From JBHIDJ01 sp046760105 (lineage in GTDB: Bacteria > Pseudomonadota > Gammaproteobacteria > Acidiferrobacterales > SPGG2): a stretch of 64,000 nt of DNA. Under the pieces are notes generated by a model that was not told where the DNA came from, did no database searches, and saw only the letters and a list, made by a program, of their open reading frames with translations. Positions 1 to 11,037 of this stretch are shown here, in pieces; position 1 is the first letter of the stretch; every line of letters begins with the position of its first letter. A program made the position numbers and the translations under genes. The DNA lies in contig JBHIDJ010000004.1 in NCBI GenBank assembly GCA_046760105.1, positions 23,581 to 87,580 of the forward strand, read 5' to 3'.

Positions 1-2
1 AG

Positions 3-1358
3 TTACGCCTTCTGTAGGCACGCATAGTAAAACCCGTCCATGTCCCGCTCTCCTGGCAAGATCTGTATGCCCACACGTCGTGGCACCCCCCAGGCTAGCG
101 ACAACCCCACGACGTCGGTATCGCCGTGGCGCACAATGAAATCGTCCACTTGGTTCTCGTTTTCGTTCGGGAAAATCGAGCAGGTCACGTACAACAGCTT
201 ACCGCCGCTGGTCAATAAGGGCCACAAGCTCTCGAGAATACGTGCCTGCGTGCTCACCAATTTACGCACGTCTGCCAGTGTACGGTGCACCTTAATGTCG
301 GGGTGTCGTCGTATCACGCCGCTGGACGAACAGGGTGCGTCCAGCAGGATGCGATCAAAGCGTTCGCCATTCCACCAGTCCGCTGGATTTGCCGCATTAC
401 CGAGGGTTACATCGGCAGTCAGCCGCAAACGCGCTAGATTATCTTGTATCATCGGCAGTCGTGCGGGTTCCTTGTCTAATGCAACGACGTGCCCCAACCC
501 CCGGCAGTGCTCTAAGATATGACACAGCTTGCCGCCGGGCGCCGCACACGCATCGAGCACATGCTGGCCGGGTTGCACGTCCAAGAGCACCGTCGCCAGT
601 TGCGCAGCCGCGTCCTGGACCGAAACACATCCTTCACTGAAACCCGGTAGCTTTGTGACCGGCACTGGTTCTTCAAGTACGACACCGCAGTCGGTCTCTT
701 CGATGATCGCAGCCGCCAGCCCATGTTTGTGCACTCGTGCTACATAGTCTGCGCGCGTGTTCCTGTGCAGATTGACCCGCAAAGTCATTGGTCCTCGCTG
801 GTTATTGGCGTCCAGAATCGCGCGCCATCGATGCGGCCAGGCGTCCCGGATTTCGTCTAATAACCACTGGGGGTGACTCGTTGCGACCCCAGGGTCTTGG
901 CGGATCTCTTTTAAAAGCACGTCTCGCTCGCGCAAGAATGTGCGCAGACTGGCGTTCAACAGCCCCTTCGACCAGGCTTTGCCCAGGCACTGTGCTGACG
1001 CCACTGTTTCCGACACCGCTGCATGGTTGGGCACGCGCATATATATCAGTTGATAGAGCCCGACGAGCAGCAACGCATGCACATCCTGATCCTTGGGCGG
1101 CAAGGGGCGTTTGAGCAGTCGCGCCGTGATCGCCTGCAGCTGTGTCGCCCAGCGCAATGCTCCGTATGCCATCTCCTGAACGAGGGCAGCGGGGACGTCT
1201 TCGCGCGCATGTGCCAACGCCGGTTCAAGCGCTGCATCCAAGAGACGACCGTGACGCAGCACCTGATCGATCACCCGTGCCGCCGTCGCGCGCGCCTGGG
1301 CACCTGCCAGTTGCAGACCCGTTACAGTGCGCGTTTCATGTTGAGGGTGCTGGGTCAT
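3..1358 (-). CDS. rsmB: 16S rRNA m5C967 methyltransferase RsmB
   Basis: The 451-residue product matches RsmB (Sun/Fmu), which methylates C967 of 16S rRNA using S-adenosylmethionine. An N-terminal NusB-like helical domain (about residues 20-150) precedes a Rossmann methyltransferase domain. Visible motifs are the SAM-binding stretch DACAAPGGK, the motif IV sequence LDAPCSSSG with its conserved Cys, and motif VI YVTCS with the catalytic Cys. Length is close to that of the E. coli enzyme (429). The ATG overlaps the fmt stop codon in an ATGA arrangement, so it is probably translationally coupled as the third gene of a def-fmt-rsmB run. The stop codon lies at the very edge of the window, and the gene is complete. 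Confidence 0.96.
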   Translation of the reverse strand: MTQHPQHETRTVTGLQLAGAQARATAARVIDQVLRHGRLLDAALEPALAHAREDVPAALVQEMAYGALRWATQLQAITARLLKRPLPPKDQDVHALLLVGLYQLIYMRVPNHAAVSETVASAQCLGKAWSKGLLNASLRTFLRERDVLLKEIRQDPGVATSHPQWLLDEIRDAWPHRWRAILDANNQRGPMTLRVNLHRNTRADYVARVHKHGLAAAIIEETDCGVVLEEPVPVTKLPGFSEGCVSVQDAAAQLATVLLDVQPGQHVLDACAAPGGKLCHILEHCRGLGHVVALDKEPARLPMIQDNLARLRLTADVTLGNAANPADWWNGERFDRILLDAPCSSSGVIRRHPDIKVHRTLADVRKLVSTQARILESLWPLLTSGGKLLYVTCSIFPNENENQVDDFIVRHGDTDVVGLSLAWGVPRRVGIQILPGERDMDGFYYACLQKA

Positions 1359-2293
1359 AGTAGTTGCTCACCGGGACGCACGTGTTGACCATTGATGAAT
1401 GCATCTGCCGCCATCGGTTTGCCGCCCTCGAGCTGCAGACGCCGAATCGGCAGGATGCCATCTCCCGTCATGACGCAGATGGCATCCGGCTGAGCCGCTA
1501 CCACGGTGCCGGGCGCTATTTCCTCCGTCGGCGTTGCTGTCTCAACAACTCCCGGCACCCACAGGCGTACTAGCCGATCCCGGAACCGCGTGTGAGCCAC
1601 CGGCCACGGGTTAAAGGCGCGAATTTTGCGGTGAAGTGTTACCGCGGGTTCCGTCCAGTCGAGTTTCCCCTCTTGCTTACGCACCTTGGGCGCATAGCAG
1701 GCCTTGGCTTCGTCTTGCGGCTGCGGTTTAACTTCGCCCTGGATCAGGCGCTCCAGGGTGGCTAGCAGGAGGTCTGCGCCCACTTCAGTGAGTCGATCAT
1801 GCAGCGTCTGCGCATTATCGTCTTCCTGAATATTGAGCTCGGTCTGTGCGAGGATATCACCCGTGTCTAGACCTTCGTCCATCTGCATGATGGTGATGCC
1901 GGTGGCGCGGTCACCGGCCTCGATCGCCCGGGGGATCGGTGCGCCGCCGCGCCAGCGCGGCAACAATGAAGCGTGAACGTTTATACATCCATAGTCGGCA
2001 AGCTCCAGGAGCGCCTTCGGTAAAATCAGGCCATAGGCGGCGACCACCAGCAAGTCAGGCTGTAAATCCGCGAGTGCTGAGACGACGTCCGGCGTAAGGC
2101 GCTCTGGCTGGTAGACCGGTAAGCCCATGTCCAGCGCGAACTGTTTGACGGCGCTGCTTCTCGGTCGTCGGCCGCGCCCGGCAGGGCGATCTGGTTGCGT
2201 ATAGACAGCGCGCAGCCGATAGCGATCCGAGTCATGGAGCGCGCGCAACGGCGGTACAGCAAACGCTGGCGTACCGGCAAAGACTATGTTCAC
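1355..2293 (-). CDS. fmt: Methionyl-tRNA formyltransferase
   Basis: Fmt transfers a formyl group from 10-formyltetrahydrofolate to Met-tRNAi, supplying the initiator tRNA. The 312-residue product has the typical family length. It shows the N-terminal start NIVFAGTPAFAVPPL, the folate-binding/catalytic signature with HASLLPRWRGGAPI around residues 110-125, and a C-terminal OB-fold tRNA-binding domain. The start codon is GTG. It sits downstream of def, with a 181-nt gap that contains a hairpin, and overlaps rsmB by 4 nt. The linkage with def is functionally expected, because deformylase removes the group Fmt adds. Confidence 0.97.
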   Translation of the reverse strand: MNIVFAGTPAFAVPPLRALHDSDRYRLRAVYTQPDRPAGRGRRPRSSAVKQFALDMGLPVYQPERLTPDVVSALADLQPDLLVVAAYGLILPKALLELADYGCINVHASLLPRWRGGAPIPRAIEAGDRATGITIMQMDEGLDTGDILAQTELNIQEDDNAQTLHDRLTEVGADLLLATLERLIQGEVKPQPQDEAKACYAPKVRKQEGKLDWTEPAVTLHRKIRAFNPWPVAHTRFRDRLVRLWVPGVVETATPTEEIAPGTVVAAQPDAICVMTGDGILPIRRLQLEGGKPMAADAFINGQHVRPGEQLL

Positions 2294-2357
2294 GGTTGGC
2301 CCCTAAATATCTGCTGCCAGGCCTAACGACAGTGGTTGTAACACGAGAATCAATGCG

Positions 2358-2397
2358 AGCAAAAAGCAAGTAGCGAATTTTGCGTTGCTTTCTTGCT
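2358..2397 (-). terminator. Imperfect hairpin between def and fmt
   Basis: AGCAAAAAGCAA at 2358-2369 can pair with TTGCTTTCTTGCT at 2385-2397, leaving one bulged base and a loop of about 15 nt. Read on the minus strand the stem runs into a short T-rich stretch. It could attenuate transcription between def and fmt. The GC content is low, so a strong terminator is doubtful. Confidence 0.3.
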
Positions 2398-2474
2398 TCT
2401 CGTTAGTTGGCACGGCCCATCTTTACTGATGGTTGGACACCCCCGGTGAGGAACGCGGAGTGGCGCGAAGTATG

Positions 2475-2978
2475 CTACATCGCCAGGCGCTGCTGTTTTT
2501 CAAGCTTCTTGCGTACACGCTGCTGTTTGAGCCGCGACAGATAATCCACGAACAATTTGCCCTCGAGGTGATCAGTCTCGTGCTGGATACACGTTGCGAG
2601 CAATCCCGTTGTCTCCAGCTCGAAGGTGCGCCCATCGCGGTCGAGTGCACGCACTTTGATGCGCTCGGCGCGCGTCACATTGTCGTAGATCCCAGGAACC
2701 GAAAGGCAACCTTCTTCCAGGGTTTGTTCGCCTTTGCGAAGAAAGATCTCGGGATTGATGAAGACACGTAGATCGTTCCTCTCTTCCGACGCGTCGATTA
2801 AGATGATGCGCTTCAAGACGTCGATTTGCGGGGCGGCCAGACCGATGCCAGGGGCGGCATACATGGTCTCGGCCATGTCATCGATCAGCGCCCGTATTTC
2901 GTCGTCCACGCGTTCCACCGGCTCCGCCTTGCGACGCAGTCGTGGATCCGGGTAGTGCAAGATCTTACGTACAGCCAC
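2475..2978 (-). CDS. def: Peptide deformylase
   Basis: Def is a metallohydrolase that removes the N-formyl group from nascent proteins. The 167-residue product carries all three family motifs: GIGLAAPQ (near residue 45), EEGCLSVPG with the metal-ligand Cys (near residue 92), and QHETDHLEGKLF, the HExxH-type motif supplying two His ligands and the catalytic Glu (near residue 134). The length equals that of E. coli Def. The chosen start is a GTG preceded by AAGGGG about 8 nt upstream. The gene is divergent from the LysM gene, and the 177-nt gap must hold both promoters. Confidence 0.97.
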   Translation of the reverse strand: MAVRKILHYPDPRLRRKAEPVERVDDEIRALIDDMAETMYAAPGIGLAAPQIDVLKRIILIDASEERNDLRVFINPEIFLRKGEQTLEEGCLSVPGIYDNVTRAERIKVRALDRDGRTFELETTGLLATCIQHETDHLEGKLFVDYLSRLKQQRVRKKLEKQQRLAM

Positions 2979-3155
2979 GATTGAACCCCTTTAGACCGTC
3001 TGTTGAGCCCCTTGGTTTTCCTTGCTATCAAATTGGTTTACTATTGATTCAGATGTCCTTGAATAACAAGAAGATTTTCTCGATAAGACGCGTGGCGCGA
3101 CCGGTGATCATCGACTACACTCAACGACAATGATTATAAAGGTAAATAAAGGAAT

Positions 3156-4340
3156 ATGTCAGGATTCCGGACACTTGTAACTGCCTCAACCGTCGCCGCT
3201 TGTGTCGCCGTATCCGGTCTCAGCCTTGGGCAAACCGAGCAGGTCGAAGTGATTGAGAGCGGTGACATTGTTCAACTCAGGCCCGATCACCCCACCCGTT
3301 ATACGGTGGTCAAGGGCGACACGCTTTGGGACATCGCGATTCGTTTTCTGCAGAGCCCTTGGCATTGGGCGAAGATTTGGAAGATCAACGAGCAGATCGC
3401 AAACCCCCATTTGATTTATCCGGGCGACGTGATCGTTCTGCGCTTCGTGGAAGGCCGGCCTGAACTAACCGTGGTTGAACGCCCTGGTATGCCAGCACCT
3501 GTGCCAGCACCGGAAGCGCTACCCGAGGGTGAGCTGCCGTTGCGCGAAACCGAACGCGCGGTAGTGGAGGAATTCGAAGGCGTTGAGGGGGCGCCACGAG
3601 GTCGAGTAACAAAGCTCTCGCCCAGGGTTATCAGCAAGCCCCTGGCACAGCCAATCCCTACGATTTCGCCCGAGATCATCTTGCCGTTCTTAACCAAGCC
3701 GCTGGTGGTCGACGATAGCGAGCTGGCGAAGGCCGGCTATGTGACCATCGGTTTGGATAGCCGCATCGCGTTAGGCGACAACAGTGAGTTCTATGCGCGC
3801 GGGCTAGCGGAGATCGACACTGAGTTTTTCCACCTGTATCGCAAGGGTCAGGCCATCAAAGACCCGGACACCAAGAAGCGCCTGGGGTTTGAGGCGATTT
3901 ACTTGGGGGACGCCAAGGTACTGGAGCCCGGTGATCCATCTAAGCTGGTGGTGACGCGGGTGAAACAGGAGATCTTGCCTCGCGATAACCTGCTGCTGGC
4001 CCCCGCAAGAGCGCCGTTGCCCTACTATTTTCCGCATGCGCCTGAGATCAAGGTGAGCGGGCGCATATTGACCGCGCTTGAGGCGGTGTCGGAGATGGGT
4101 CCATTTACCATCGTGAGTGTCAACCTCGGCCGCGAGGATGGCATTGAGGAGGGGCACGTATTGCGGGTGATGCGTCACGCCGGTAAGCATCGTGATCCTG
4201 TGACGCGCAAGAAGTACAAGCTGCCGGACGAGGAATCTGGCTTCATGATGGTGTTTCGGACCTTTGATGAGGTGAGTTACGGTTTGGTTATTAACGCCAC
4301 GCGGCCGATCCATCTTCTGGACGCCGTCGTAACACCCTAA
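3156..4340 (+). CDS. Exported LysM-domain protein
   Basis: The 394-residue product has an N-terminal signal segment (roughly residues 1-25). A LysM peptidoglycan-binding domain follows at about residues 47-97, seen in YTVVKGDTLWDIAIRFL and in NPHLIYPGDVIVL. After a proline-rich linker, the C-terminal two thirds has no recognisable catalytic motif. ATG follows AGGA by a few bases. This gene lies just upstream of dprA, and a LysM gene at this place beside def-fmt and dprA-smg-topA is common in gammaproteobacteria. A role in cell-wall binding is inferred from LysM; the biochemical function is unknown. Confidence 0.9.
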   Translation: MSGFRTLVTASTVAACVAVSGLSLGQTEQVEVIESGDIVQLRPDHPTRYTVVKGDTLWDIAIRFLQSPWHWAKIWKINEQIANPHLIYPGDVIVLRFVEGRPELTVVERPGMPAPVPAPEALPEGELPLRETERAVVEEFEGVEGAPRGRVTKLSPRVISKPLAQPIPTISPEIILPFLTKPLVVDDSELAKAGYVTIGLDSRIALGDNSEFYARGLAEIDTEFFHLYRKGQAIKDPDTKKRLGFEAIYLGDAKVLEPGDPSKLVVTRVKQEILPRDNLLLAPARAPLPYYFPHAPEIKVSGRILTALEAVSEMGPFTIVSVNLGREDGIEEGHVLRVMRHAGKHRDPVTRKKYKLPDEESGFMMVFRTFDEVSYGLVINATRPIHLLDAVVTP

Positions 4341-4386
4341 AAACGGTTGCAGAACCAGCGCGCGGCCGCAGCTAGCGACTGACGAC

Positions 4387-5496
4387 GTGAATCCGGACAC
4401 ACTGCGATGCTGGTTGGCGCTGCATCGTGTTCCCGGTCTTGGCGTACAGGCGGTTGAGACGCTCGTCGACGGACTTGGCAGTGTAGACGCCATCTTCTCG
4501 GCCCCCCGATCACGCTTGCAGCCCCTGCTCGGTGGTGCCACGCCGACCGTCGAGGCCATTCTTGCGGGTCCGGACCCAAAGCTACTGGAACAAGACCTCG
4601 CTTGGGTGCAGTCTGCCGATCATCACTTGTTGACCTTTCATGACCCCCAATATCCTCAGCTGCTGCGCGAGATTGCACAACCCCCGCTGTTACTGTTTGT
4701 TGTGGGCGATAGGGCGCTTTTGCAAACCCCACAGCTTGCCATTGTCGGCAGCCGCAATCCAACACCGGCCGGGCTCGAGAACACGACCGCATTCGCCGGC
4801 GCGCTCGCACAGGCAGGTTTAACCATCACCAGCGGGCTCGCGCTCGGTATTGACAGCGCGGCCCACCGCGGTGCGCTGGACGCTGGCGGGCGCACCGTTG
4901 CCGTTCTCGGTACGGGCGTAGAGCAGGTATACCCGGCAAGGAACGCGGCGCTTGCACGGCGAATCCGTGAACAAGGCGTGCTGGTTTCAGAGTTCCCGTT
5001 GGGTACCCCGCCGAAATCGGTGAACTTCCCAAGACGCAATCGCATTATCAGCGGTTTAAGCCTTGGCACACTAGTAGTAGAAGCGGCTGCCGAGAGCGGT
5101 TCGCTAATCACCGCACGCTTTGCGGGGGAGCAGGGGCGGGAAGTGTTTGCCGTACCTGGGTCGATCCACTCGCCGCTGGCACGCGGGTGCCATGCGCTCA
5201 TTCGCCAAGGCGCCAAGCTTGTCGAGACTGCACAGGATGTCCTCGAGGAACTTGGCGCGCTGGCAATGCTCGTGCAAAACCTCATTGCAGTGGGGCCGGC
5301 GAATTCTGACGCGTCAGTGGAGGACCCACGCACGCGGGCGTTGTTGGATTATATCGGCTATGATCCCGTCAGTATCGACACCCTGATCGAGCGTAGCGGA
5401 TTGACGGCGGATTGCATTTCCTCCATGCTTCTCAAAATGGAGTTGTCTGGAATCGTTAAGGCCTGTCCGGGTGGAAAGTACATGCGTCTGCGCTGA
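4387..5496 (+). CDS. dprA: DNA-processing protein DprA
   Basis: DprA (Smf) binds incoming single-stranded DNA and loads RecA during natural transformation. The 369-residue product has an N-terminal helical/SAM-like region, then the Rossmann-like DprA core with GSRNPTPAG and SGLALGIDSAAHRGAL. It also has GTGVEQVYPARN, FPRRNRIISGLS and EAAAESGSLITARFA. A C-terminal winged-helix domain occupies about residues 305-369. The start is taken as GTG. Together with comM and pilMNOPQ in the same window it suggests the organism has at least part of a competence pathway, although the comEC and comEA genes are not seen here. Confidence 0.95.
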   Translation: MNPDTLRCWLALHRVPGLGVQAVETLVDGLGSVDAIFSAPRSRLQPLLGGATPTVEAILAGPDPKLLEQDLAWVQSADHHLLTFHDPQYPQLLREIAQPPLLLFVVGDRALLQTPQLAIVGSRNPTPAGLENTTAFAGALAQAGLTITSGLALGIDSAAHRGALDAGGRTVAVLGTGVEQVYPARNAALARRIREQGVLVSEFPLGTPPKSVNFPRRNRIISGLSLGTLVVEAAAESGSLITARFAGEQGREVFAVPGSIHSPLARGCHALIRQGAKLVETAQDVLEELGALAMLVQNLIAVGPANSDASVEDPRTRALLDYIGYDPVSIDTLIERSGLTADCISSMLLKMELSGIVKACPGGKYMRLR

Positions 5497-5514
5497 AGCG
5501 AGAAAAACGCAGCT

Positions 5515-5997
5515 ATGAAAGAAAATGTGTTTGATGTGCTCATGTATCTGTTTGAGAACTACATGGGCGAAGATCCAGATGTAAGCCAAGACCAAGAATC
5601 GTTGACGACTGAGCTAACCCAGGCGGGGTTTCCGCGCGGTGAGATAAATAAGGCGTTCTCTTGGTTAGAGGGGCTGTCAAATCTGCGCCAGCAAGATACC
5701 ACGTTGTTGCAAGAAGGCATGCCGGGGTCAGTGCGCCATTACTCCCACCGAGAAAAGATGAAGATCAATGCCGTATGCCGCGGCTTTATTCTGTCCATGG
5801 AGCAGCGGGGCGTATTGGACACCATAGCGCGCGAAATGGTCATTGACCGCATCATGGCACTTGACAGCGATGCAATTGAACTGGACCAACTACAATGGAT
5901 CATACTCTTGGTGTTGTTCAATCAGCCTGGCCAGGAACAGGCCTATGCGATCTTCGAAGATATCGTATTCAGCGATCTGCAGAGGGGCCTGCACTGA
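5515..5997 (+). CDS. smg: Smg family protein (DUF494)
   Basis: The 160-residue acidic, mostly helical protein matches the Smg/DUF494 family. Diagnostic features are the start MKENVFDVLMYLFENYM and the C-terminal segment VIDRIMALDSDAIELDQLQWIILLVLFNQPG. Smg is a conserved gammaproteobacterial protein found between dprA and topA, as here. Its molecular role is not established. The gap to dprA is only 18 nt, so cotranscription is likely. No strong Shine-Dalgarno sequence is visible. Confidence 0.93.
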   Translation: MKENVFDVLMYLFENYMGEDPDVSQDQESLTTELTQAGFPRGEINKAFSWLEGLSNLRQQDTTLLQEGMPGSVRHYSHREKMKINAVCRGFILSMEQRGVLDTIAREMVIDRIMALDSDAIELDQLQWIILLVLFNQPGQEQAYAIFEDIVFSDLQRGLH

Positions 5998-6126
5998 CGC
6001 TTATTCGCCTCCCGTATCGACCTCAACCCACCACGGTACCCGAGTTTTGACAGGCGGTGCGCTAAATCGTGCACAATGCGCAACGCTATGAGATGCGGTC
6101 GGCCAGGCAGTGGAAGGAATTTTTCC

Positions 6127-6132
6127 TATAAT
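6127..6132 (+). promoter_or_regulatory. Candidate -10 element upstream of topA
   Basis: A perfect TATAAT lies 95 nt before the topA start in the 229-nt smg-topA gap. The hexamer at the expected -35 spacing (CAGGCA, 6104-6109) is poor. A better -35-like TTGACA at 6047-6052 is badly spaced from any good -10. topA probably has its own promoter here, but the exact element is uncertain. Confidence 0.35.
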
Positions 6133-6226
6133 CTTCTTAAAGGGACCCCGTGGGCTGTGCGTAAAGTAACTACGGACGCCAGCAGAATGGGATCCGCGCC
6201 GTGTATATAAGAGGTGTACTAGTCCG

Positions 6227-8512
<2,286 letters not shown>

Positions 8513-8541
8513 TAAGTGGGGCCGGTGATGGCCGCTAGTGC

Positions 8542-9723
8542 ATGGGCGCGACAGTGATGATAATGCTTGATTCGCTGAGTACCCGTTCCGCACGCAGGTC
8601 TCTCGTCTCTGCTGTGTTTGCCGTTTCAGCCCTACTTGCGGGCTGTACCGGGTTGCTAACGAAACCGGAAGGCGTTGGTAAGCCGGTGGGTTGGTCATCG
8701 CTTAAGGGTTGGCAAGACGACCGTCATGCTGAGGCCTGGCCAGCGCTGATTCAAAGCTGTAGCAAGTTGGCAGTGCAGGACGTCACATGGAATGGCATCT
8801 GTCGTGAAGTAGAGTTGCTTCCGGCGCCGACCGATGCCATGGCACGGGCGTTCTTCGAGACCCGCTTTGTTCCGCACAAAGTGGTAGCAAAACGCCGCAA
8901 GAAGGTAGGACTGATAACAGGCTACTATGAGCCGCTGCTGGAAGGGAGTCTGGTAAAGACCGATCGCTTTCGCTATCCCCTCTATCAACGCCCACCGAAC
9001 TTACTCACTATCGAGCTTGGCAAAGTTTATCCTGAATTGCGCGGACGGCCTGTGCGCGGACGGCTTGAGGGGACGCGTGTGGTACCTTACTTCAGCCGCA
9101 ACGAAATCAACGACGGTGAATCTCCGCTCACCGGCCATGAGCTCGCTTGGGTCGACGACCCAGTAGGGCTGTTCTTCTTACATATCCAAGGCTCGGGCAG
9201 GATACGACTCCCCGATGGCAAGACTCTTGCCGTGGGTTACGCCGACCAGAACGGCCACCCTTATGTTTCCATCGGCAGAAGCCTGGTACAAATGGAAGCG
9301 ATGAAACCGGAGGAGGTGACGCTGGAGCGTATTCGCGATTGGCTTGCAGCGCACCCCGACGAAGCGGAGGAACTGTTAAATAGCAACCCCAGCTATATAT
9401 TCTTTACGCTCCGAGATGCTGAACTACCGGGCCCACTCGGGTCGTTCAATGTACCGCTGACGGCCGAGCGCAGCGTCGCGGTCGACCCGACCTATATCGC
9501 GCTGGGACTACCCGTTTGGTTGGATACAACGTTGCCTAACACAGAACAACCTTATCGGCGCCTGGTTTTCGCCCAAGATACGGGCGGCGCAATCAAAGGC
9601 GCGGTGCGGGCCGATGTCTTCTTCGGTCAGGGCCAAGAAGCGGAGAGTTTGGCCGGTACGATGAAGCAGGAAGGCCGGTTGTTTGTGTTATTGCCGGCAG
9701 CGCGTAGCGTTGCGAAACAATAG
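8542..9723 (+). CDS. mltA: Membrane-bound lytic murein transglycosylase A
   Basis: MltA cleaves peptidoglycan glycan strands to give 1,6-anhydromuramic acid products at the outer membrane. The 393-residue product has a lipoprotein signal with lipobox LLAGC (lipidated Cys near residue 35). It then shows the MltA beta-barrel motifs GYYEPLLEGS, PVRGRLEGTRVVPYFSR and IQGSGRIRLPDGKTLAVGYA. The 3D-type C-terminal motif AQDTGGAIKGAVRADVFFG contains the catalytic Asp (about residue 346). Start choice among three near in-frame ATGs (8542, 8557, 8563) is uncertain because none has a good Shine-Dalgarno sequence. Confidence 0.95.
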   Translation: MGATVMIMLDSLSTRSARRSLVSAVFAVSALLAGCTGLLTKPEGVGKPVGWSSLKGWQDDRHAEAWPALIQSCSKLAVQDVTWNGICREVELLPAPTDAMARAFFETRFVPHKVVAKRRKKVGLITGYYEPLLEGSLVKTDRFRYPLYQRPPNLLTIELGKVYPELRGRPVRGRLEGTRVVPYFSRNEINDGESPLTGHELAWVDDPVGLFFLHIQGSGRIRLPDGKTLAVGYADQNGHPYVSIGRSLVQMEAMKPEEVTLERIRDWLAAHPDEAEELLNSNPSYIFFTLRDAELPGPLGSFNVPLTAERSVAVDPTYIALGLPVWLDTTLPNTEQPYRRLVFAQDTGGAIKGAVRADVFFGQGQEAESLAGTMKQEGRLFVLLPAARSVAKQ

Positions 9724-10078
9724 GTGTCGGCCGCTCCTGCGCATCCTTGCGCCCGCGGCATTCGTGCATGCCTGCACATCACCTGCGGCGGCAATTCTAT
9801 TAACGGGGTTCCGCCCCCGTGCGACGGGTGACTTTCGTTTCGGCGAAAGTCACCAAAGCCATTGGCCCTGACTCTGCGCCCCGAAAATCGGGGTCCCCTC
9901 ACCCGTCGTTTGTCTCAAAGGGTCCGGGCAAGGCACTTCCATGTGCTTGGCCCGGACGCGGGGGTCCATGCCCCACCCCTTCGGGCCTGCATTTCGCCTT
10001 CACGACGGGCTCGGCTTGAGCAAAGGGGCGAAAAACCAACTTGACCAAGGGGCGAAAAAAACCACTTGCACTTATACC
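9724..10078 (+). repeat. Multi-hairpin intergenic repeat block
   Basis: This gene-free stretch is packed with inverted repeats. GTGACTTTCG at 9828-9837 pairs perfectly with CGAAAGTCAC at 9844-9853. ACGGGG and CCCCGT pair just upstream, and CCCCGA/TCGGGG pair around 9880-9896. A longer imperfect hairpin runs from GTCCGGGC near 9926 to GCCCGGAC near 9960. A short direct repeat AAGGGGCGAAAAA occurs twice near 10021-10060. The structure resembles the compound REP-like intergenic elements common in gammaproteobacteria. Short open frames across it look like by-products of the repeats. Confidence 0.6.
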
Positions 10079-10190
10079 TAACACTCACAATGAGGACGCG
10101 GAAAAGCAACCGAGGCGTGATTCGTGATGCGTTAATTGTGCAGTGACTTTGGTGTTTTCGGCCCTTACTCAAGCCGAGGGAGTCCGACTG
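10079..10190 (+). repeat. Repeat copy A of the 10-12.4 kb patch
   Basis: This copy contains TAACACTCACAATGAG at 10079-10094, an 18-21 nt insertion, a 45-bp core at 10116-10160 that matches copy B at 43 of 45 positions, and a tail ending TCAAGCCGAGGGAGTCCGAC. It lies after the 3' end of the minus-strand membrane-protein gene. Copies B and C have the same orientation. Confidence 0.7.
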
Positions 10191-10270
10191 CAAAAGCCAT
10201 GTTGGGCAAATCTACCGAACTCTCTGAAACGCTCGCGGCACAGAGTACTAAATCTGTCCTCCTTCCCGCG

Positions 10271-10978
10271 TTACAAGAAAAAGGACACGAAAGCATATGC
10301 CACTAGGAGCCCTCCGGAGACCAACAGGGCCCAGCGCCGCCTTGAAATTCGCGCCTCGCCCGCCTGAGCGGCATCGGTGATCCGGAGTACGAAATCTGCA
10401 GACAGCACAACGGTAAACACCGGGGCGAGAACAACCGACGCCATCAGGGGGAAAAACCCCGGTCCAAAATGATGAGCCGTCGCTCCAAAAACAGGGAGGA
10501 GCACAAGCCACACACCCGCGAAAACATAGACACCGATCCACCATCTCGGTGGTCGCGGCACGACGTCAGCGTGCCCCCGGAAGTATAGGAAGATACAGGT
10601 GCTACTGAACAGCAGGACTATTGCAGAGATCAAGCCCATCCAAAAGGGCAGCAAACCATTGGCTTGTGGCCCAACCCGCCAACCCTGCCACAAGTCGTAC
10701 AGCCAACCTAGTAACACACTCAGCGTGACAAGATAAACCAAATACTGCGACCACCATTTTCTCATGGCGACACCTATGCCACCGATAAGTAAAGCGAGTG
10801 GCCATATAAGTGGCCATATCAGGAAAACGAGGCTACCAGAGAGATTCGCAAGAAACAGGCGATACGCTGTATACCCCAACATCGAGAGCTCATACGCTGC
10901 GTACGCCAGGAGCAGTAGCGCGATCATCCAAATAATGGAGGGCCAAGTGAACATCTTACCCGTGCCGGTGATGCCCAC
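10271..10978 (-). CDS. Polytopic membrane protein of unknown function
   Basis: The 235-residue product has about six or seven hydrophobic segments separated by short charged loops, for example TWPSIIWMIALLLLAYAAY, LVFLIWPLIWPLALLIGGIG and the C-terminal WALLVSGGLLVAYAFVSFFL. No enzyme or transporter motif was recognised. The frame opens with GTG at 10978; the ATG at 10954 (MFTWPS) is an equally plausible start. It lies downstream of the AhpD-like gene on the same strand, in a patch bounded by repeat copies A and B. This setting suggests horizontally acquired or cassette-like DNA. Confidence 0.6.
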   Translation of the reverse strand: MGITGTGKMFTWPSIIWMIALLLLAYAAYELSMLGYTAYRLFLANLSGSLVFLIWPLIWPLALLIGGIGVAMRKWWSQYLVYLVTLSVLLGWLYDLWQGWRVGPQANGLLPFWMGLISAIVLLFSSTCIFLYFRGHADVVPRPPRWWIGVYVFAGVWLVLLPVFGATAHHFGPGFFPLMASVVLAPVFTVVLSADFVLRITDAAQAGEARISRRRWALLVSGGLLVAYAFVSFFL

Positions 10979-11037
10979 CGTCTCGCATAACCGGCTTCAT
11001 AAAGTGCACCAGTGATTCTTAAGGTGTTAATGCCTTG

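Noticed and set aside
3804..4559. 251-codon minus-strand frame opposite the LysM gene and dprA start
   Set aside because: It is antisense to well-supported genes, spans their junction, and has no protein-like features.
9724..10193. Several 60-90 codon frames on both strands
   Set aside because: They run across stacked hairpins and look like repeat-derived by-products.
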